From the NCBI GenBank assembly GCA_054601695.1, contig BAAHQB010000067.1, forward strand, positions 1 to 64,000: a stretch of 64,000 nucleotides of DNA, read 5' to 3'. Positions 1-64,000 of this stretch are shown in pieces. This DNA comes from Amorphochlora amoebiformis (Eukaryota > Cercozoa > Chlorarachniophyceae). The notes below the pieces were generated by a model. The model was not told where the DNA came from and ran no database searches. It saw only the letters and a list, made by a program, of their open reading frames with translations. Every line of letters begins with the position of its first letter. Position 1 is the stretch's first letter. A program made the position numbers and the translations under genes.

Positions 1-71
1 ATTCAAATATAATGTTCGAAAAAAGTTAATAAGTTAAGTGGCTGCAAGTCTGATAACAATATTACCGTAAT

Positions 72-30504
<30,433 letters not shown>

Positions 30505-31108
30505 ACGGAGACCCGAAAGACCCTTGAACCCCGACATTCCTCTCCCGAGATTCCTCTCCCGAGATTCCTCTGAGATTTCTCTCCCGAGATTCCTCGATAT
30601 TCAATAACGTAGATTATACTAGTTATGTAGCGTAGTTGTACTGTTGTTTCGTATAGTGAGAATTAAATTTTTAGCCATGGCACAACACAAAATTACCTAG
30701 ATTACCCTCAGCACATAACTCGAAGGCATGGCATATCATTTACCAGGGTCTAGAGGGTGCTAACTACTGACTAGACTGAGTACTTTTGACCTAAATTATC
30801 TTTATTATAAGTCTTGACCTCAGTACACATATAATCTTGCATATTCGTTGAACTATAATCTCGCATATTCGATCGTTGATCTAATTGATACGATTTGCTT
30901 ATATTCTATAGTATCTACTAGATCTAGAGTAAATTTCTGGTTTCTAGAACCGTAGTATCTTCGTGTCTGCATATCATCTAGCTGAGATGATTGGCCAAGG
31001 TCTAGAAGGTCTAGAGAGACATCAAATAGCGACTAGAGCGACTAGAACGAGGTCGGCTCTGGAACGAACTAGACGTCATTGGGTTTCACTTTTGAATGTA
31101 ATCATGAA
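30505..31108. other. Convergent 3' region between the LRR gene and the M14 gene
   Basis: This unique, TA-poor sequence lies between the plus-strand stop (30502-30504) and the minus-strand stop (31109-31111). It starts with a short tandem array of a CCTCTCCCGAGATT-like unit (about 30535-30597). On the minus strand an AATAAA lies at 30806-30801, about 300 nt past the M14 stop, and is the best candidate polyadenylation signal. No good plus-strand AATAAA is seen close to the LRR-gene stop. Several CTAGA/TCTAGA words occur. Confidence 0.45.
30535..30597 (+). repeat. Short tandem repeat in the 3' region of the LRR gene
   Basis: Three to four copies of a unit reading roughly CCTCTCCCGAGATT follow one another, one with a small deletion. 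It lies just after the stop codon of the membrane-LRR gene. Confidence 0.7.
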
Positions 31109-45388
<14,280 letters not shown>

Positions 45389-45900
45389 GGTTAGTTCCGT
45401 GTGGCGATTTGAATTTCTGTGACATGCCAATGTGTCACAACTAATAGTATTAGAGGGTTTATATATGGGAAGAATGTAACTGTCAGAGTTGGCGATTATC
45501 TTCATGAGGGTTCCCCACCCCCCTGTTGAGTTGTAGTAACAACTGGTGTGTGTATTTCGTCCACTCACGTTCCTTGGTACATTAACATGCCCGAGACTAT
45601 TGTACGCAAACATTGGAAACATAGTTACACGCCCAGAATGCATGCTTACAGCTAGTGAATATTCATCCGTGTATTACGGTCAGGCTTGTATGTACATGCC
45701 ACATGTCAAGAAATAATATTTCGGGTTTTCTTCTCATCACAGCATACAAGGTGGGCATAAAGCTCAAGAATCGTCAAATCAGTCTCTCAAATCAGTCTCT
45801 CAACCTAGCTTTTCCTCCTCTTTTTCCTTCTCTTTTTCTCCCCTCTCTCTCTCTCTCGTTCTCTCTCCCTTTATTTCTCTGATAATCACCAAGTATACGC

Positions 45901-46233
45901 ATGAGTGTTCACGCAGCGAAGACCCCTCGAAACCTAGTTGCACGCCAGAATGCATGCAGACGCGCTTTAGACCCTATGTACGAGCTTCAGACCTTCTATG
46001 AATTGAAAAGGTTCGTAAAGCCATGCATGAAATCAATTGCTAGCAGGCGTTCTCTGACGAAAGTTAAACCGCCTCGGGCCGCAGTAGGCCGCCTGAGCCG
46101 GGTTGTGCGCCATTATTGCCGAAGAATTAAAACCTATGGAACTGTCACAACTGTGACAGAGCATAGTGACATTAGGGGTCAGAGTGGTTGCTTCAACGTG
46201 ACATACCCCCGTGAGATCTCAATTATAGCGTGA
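45901..46233 (+). CDS. Hypothetical basic protein, 110 aa (doubtful)
   Basis: An uninterrupted ATG frame lies in non-repetitive DNA upstream of the M14 gene. The product is Arg/Lys-rich (MSVHAAKTPRNL start, an RRLxR-rich middle), has no signal peptide or membrane segment, and I recognise no family. A CT-rich tract ends just before it. It might be a small gene, an exon of an unseen gene, or chance: both neighbouring genes are on the other strand, and no splice sites support it. Confidence 0.25.
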   Translation: MSVHAAKTPRNLVARQNACRRALDPMYELQTFYELKRFVKPCMKSIASRRSLTKVKPPRAAVGRLSRVVRHYCRRIKTYGTVTTVTEHSDIRGQSGCFNVTYPREISIIA

Positions 46234-46489
46234 CACACCGCAGAGTATCCTCGTGATGCAGCCCCATGTAGCCCATGGGGTCTTGACGATGGCTGAGAAC
46301 CAGTATTTGGCACATCCCGCGGGTTGTACGGTATATGTACGTCTAGAAGACTGCTGAATCTCCATCTATGTACTGATCTAAACTTCCGTTCGAATACCAC
46401 GCTTTCAAACTCATTCCCTGTCCAATCCAGCCGGATATAAAGACTGTAGGCAGTGGGTATCTCATACTCGGATATGTAGTATATTGCGT

Positions 46490-46699
46490 ACAATCTATAC
46501 TATAATAGATCTTGTATAGATCTAGAAGGATATATATATTCACCAGATCTCGTTTCTAGTAGTAGATCTAGTATCATCTGGTAGCTACAGTATGATCTGG
46601 AGGATGTAGATCTAGTGAATAGAGATCTACGGGGATATCGATACAACTGATTTGATAGACTAGATCTGGGATGTGTCATGAATATTGTTGTATGTATCT

Positions 46700-46767
<68 letters not shown>

Positions 46768-46805
46768 CTATGATATTATCATAGTTATACACACACATAT
46801 ATATC

Positions 46806-46904
<99 letters not shown>

Positions 46905-47200
46905 TTATTCTAGTTATTACTAGATCTAGTCTAGCTAGTAGATATGCTAGATTTACTAGGTTTACATATATGATATCTAGATATGTATCTAATCTTACTA
47001 CGAAGATCTAGTATATTTATATACTAGATCTCTAGGATCTTGCTTGTAGCTAGTGTAGATGTACTAGCATCTAGTATATATCTACTTAGTATAAGTATAT
47101 CACGTGTCATATATCTCCTAGATCTACAAGATCTAGTATACGCTAGTTCTACTACATGTAGTCTAGGTAGTGTAAGTCATCTAGACATGTACTAGACCGT
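46490..47200. repeat. Cluster of AGATCT / CTAGATCTAG words
   Basis: Roughly a dozen AGATCT hexamers, most inside TAGATCTAG, occur in about 700 bp, interrupted by (TA)n at 46700-46905. The words are palindromic and unevenly spaced. It lies just downstream of the PKG stop, and a minus-strand AATAAA (about 46909-46904) could be the PKG polyadenylation signal. Confidence 0.6.
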
Positions 47201-47392
47201 ATGATACGCGTAGACTTTGTGACCATGCAATGAGGATTTCTAGGATTTGACAACAAAGTTACAACTTCACGGACGTCTCATAGCAGATCATCATATATCT
47301 AGTATATAGGCATTGGCGTGGACTTAAGAGGGGGCAGATTTTCTAGGAAGACCCAATCTAAAACGGTAAAAGGAGGATTCTTGTCGAGGAGG

Positions 47393-55689
<8,297 letters not shown>

Positions 55690-55880
55690 CGTGTCGTGCA
55701 ACTCGAGTAACTTCTCTGAGACTCTGCCTAGGGAGTTCGACAGTTTCAATTAAAGGGTTTAATGCCGAAAGGCTATTCGGAATATTTATTTGTTCGGCTT
55801 CGGTGGAATTGATTCGTGGACCCCGTGGCCCACTAGTACCTGCGTCTCCACGTCGTAACACCTGTCCCGCCACGAAAAAT
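55690..55880. promoter_or_regulatory. Short divergent intergenic region between PKG and the glycosyltransferase gene
   Basis: Only 191 bp separate the chosen PKG start (minus strand, 55689) from the ATG of the plus-strand glycosyltransferase gene (55881). The stretch is unique, GC-balanced and free of TA repeat, unlike almost all other non-coding DNA here, so it probably holds both promoters. No TATA box or other named element stands out. If PKG starts at the upstream in-frame Met (55749), or the neighbour at 55803, the gap shrinks further. Confidence 0.5.

Positions 55881-64000
<8,120 letters not shown>

Overview
The window is a piece of a nuclear genome from a single-celled eukaryote. It has spliceosomal GT-AG introns, a secreted metallocarboxypeptidase, a multi-pass leucine-rich-repeat (LRR) protein, a cGMP-dependent protein kinase with an MG-x-C acylation-type N-terminus, and TTAGGG-type telomeric repeats scattered inside introns. 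The kinase resembles those of alveolates and other protists, but the sequence alone does not fix the taxon. The genes are unusual in shape. Exons are tiny (often 30-80 nt) and sit in introns made almost entirely of (TA)n, TATG/TACA, (CT)n or CCCTAA repeats. Most long open frames in the window are therefore repeat translations (poly Tyr-Ile, Ser-Leu, Leu-Thr) and not genes. I rebuilt the genes by joining short non-repetitive islands whose splice sites and reading phases agree.

Layout. (1) About 689-30,504, plus strand: one gene of about 32 exons encoding a protein with four predicted membrane segments, then about five LRRs and a short polar tail. (2) 31,109-45,388, minus strand, convergent with gene 1: a complete secreted M14 zinc carboxypeptidase in about 19 exons, with a His-rich insertion. 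(3) 45.4-47.4 kb: mostly unique intergenic DNA with a cluster of AGATCT/CTAG words. (4) 47,393-55,689, minus strand: a complete 24-exon PKG with three cyclic-nucleotide-binding domains and an AGC kinase. (5) 55,690-55,880: a compact divergent promoter region. (6) 55,881 to beyond the right edge, plus strand: a GT-A glycosyltransferase-like membrane protein that runs on into what looks like the start of a class III aminotransferase domain.

The most unusual signal is what I call exon echoes. Beside many exons, the intron carries degenerate copies of the exon's own edge together with its splice site, separated by TA tracts. Copies of an exon's 3' end lie only downstream of it and copies of a 5' end lie only upstream. 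In several arrays the nearest copies are the most faithful. Ten such copies follow one LRR exon, twelve follow the M14 exon with the catalytic Glu, and seven follow the exon before that. SINE edges are echoed the same way. Telomeric repeats also supply splice donors and acceptors, and two exons sit between CCCTAA (left) and TTAGGG (right) arrays in the geometry of a chromosome with two ends. Around the PKG/glycosyltransferase promoter the architecture flips to short, TA-free introns (37-148 nt) and an exon of 907 nt.

Nothing suggests that the four genes form one pathway; they are ordinary neighbours. All gene models are my own reconstruction by eye and have not been checked against transcripts or databases.
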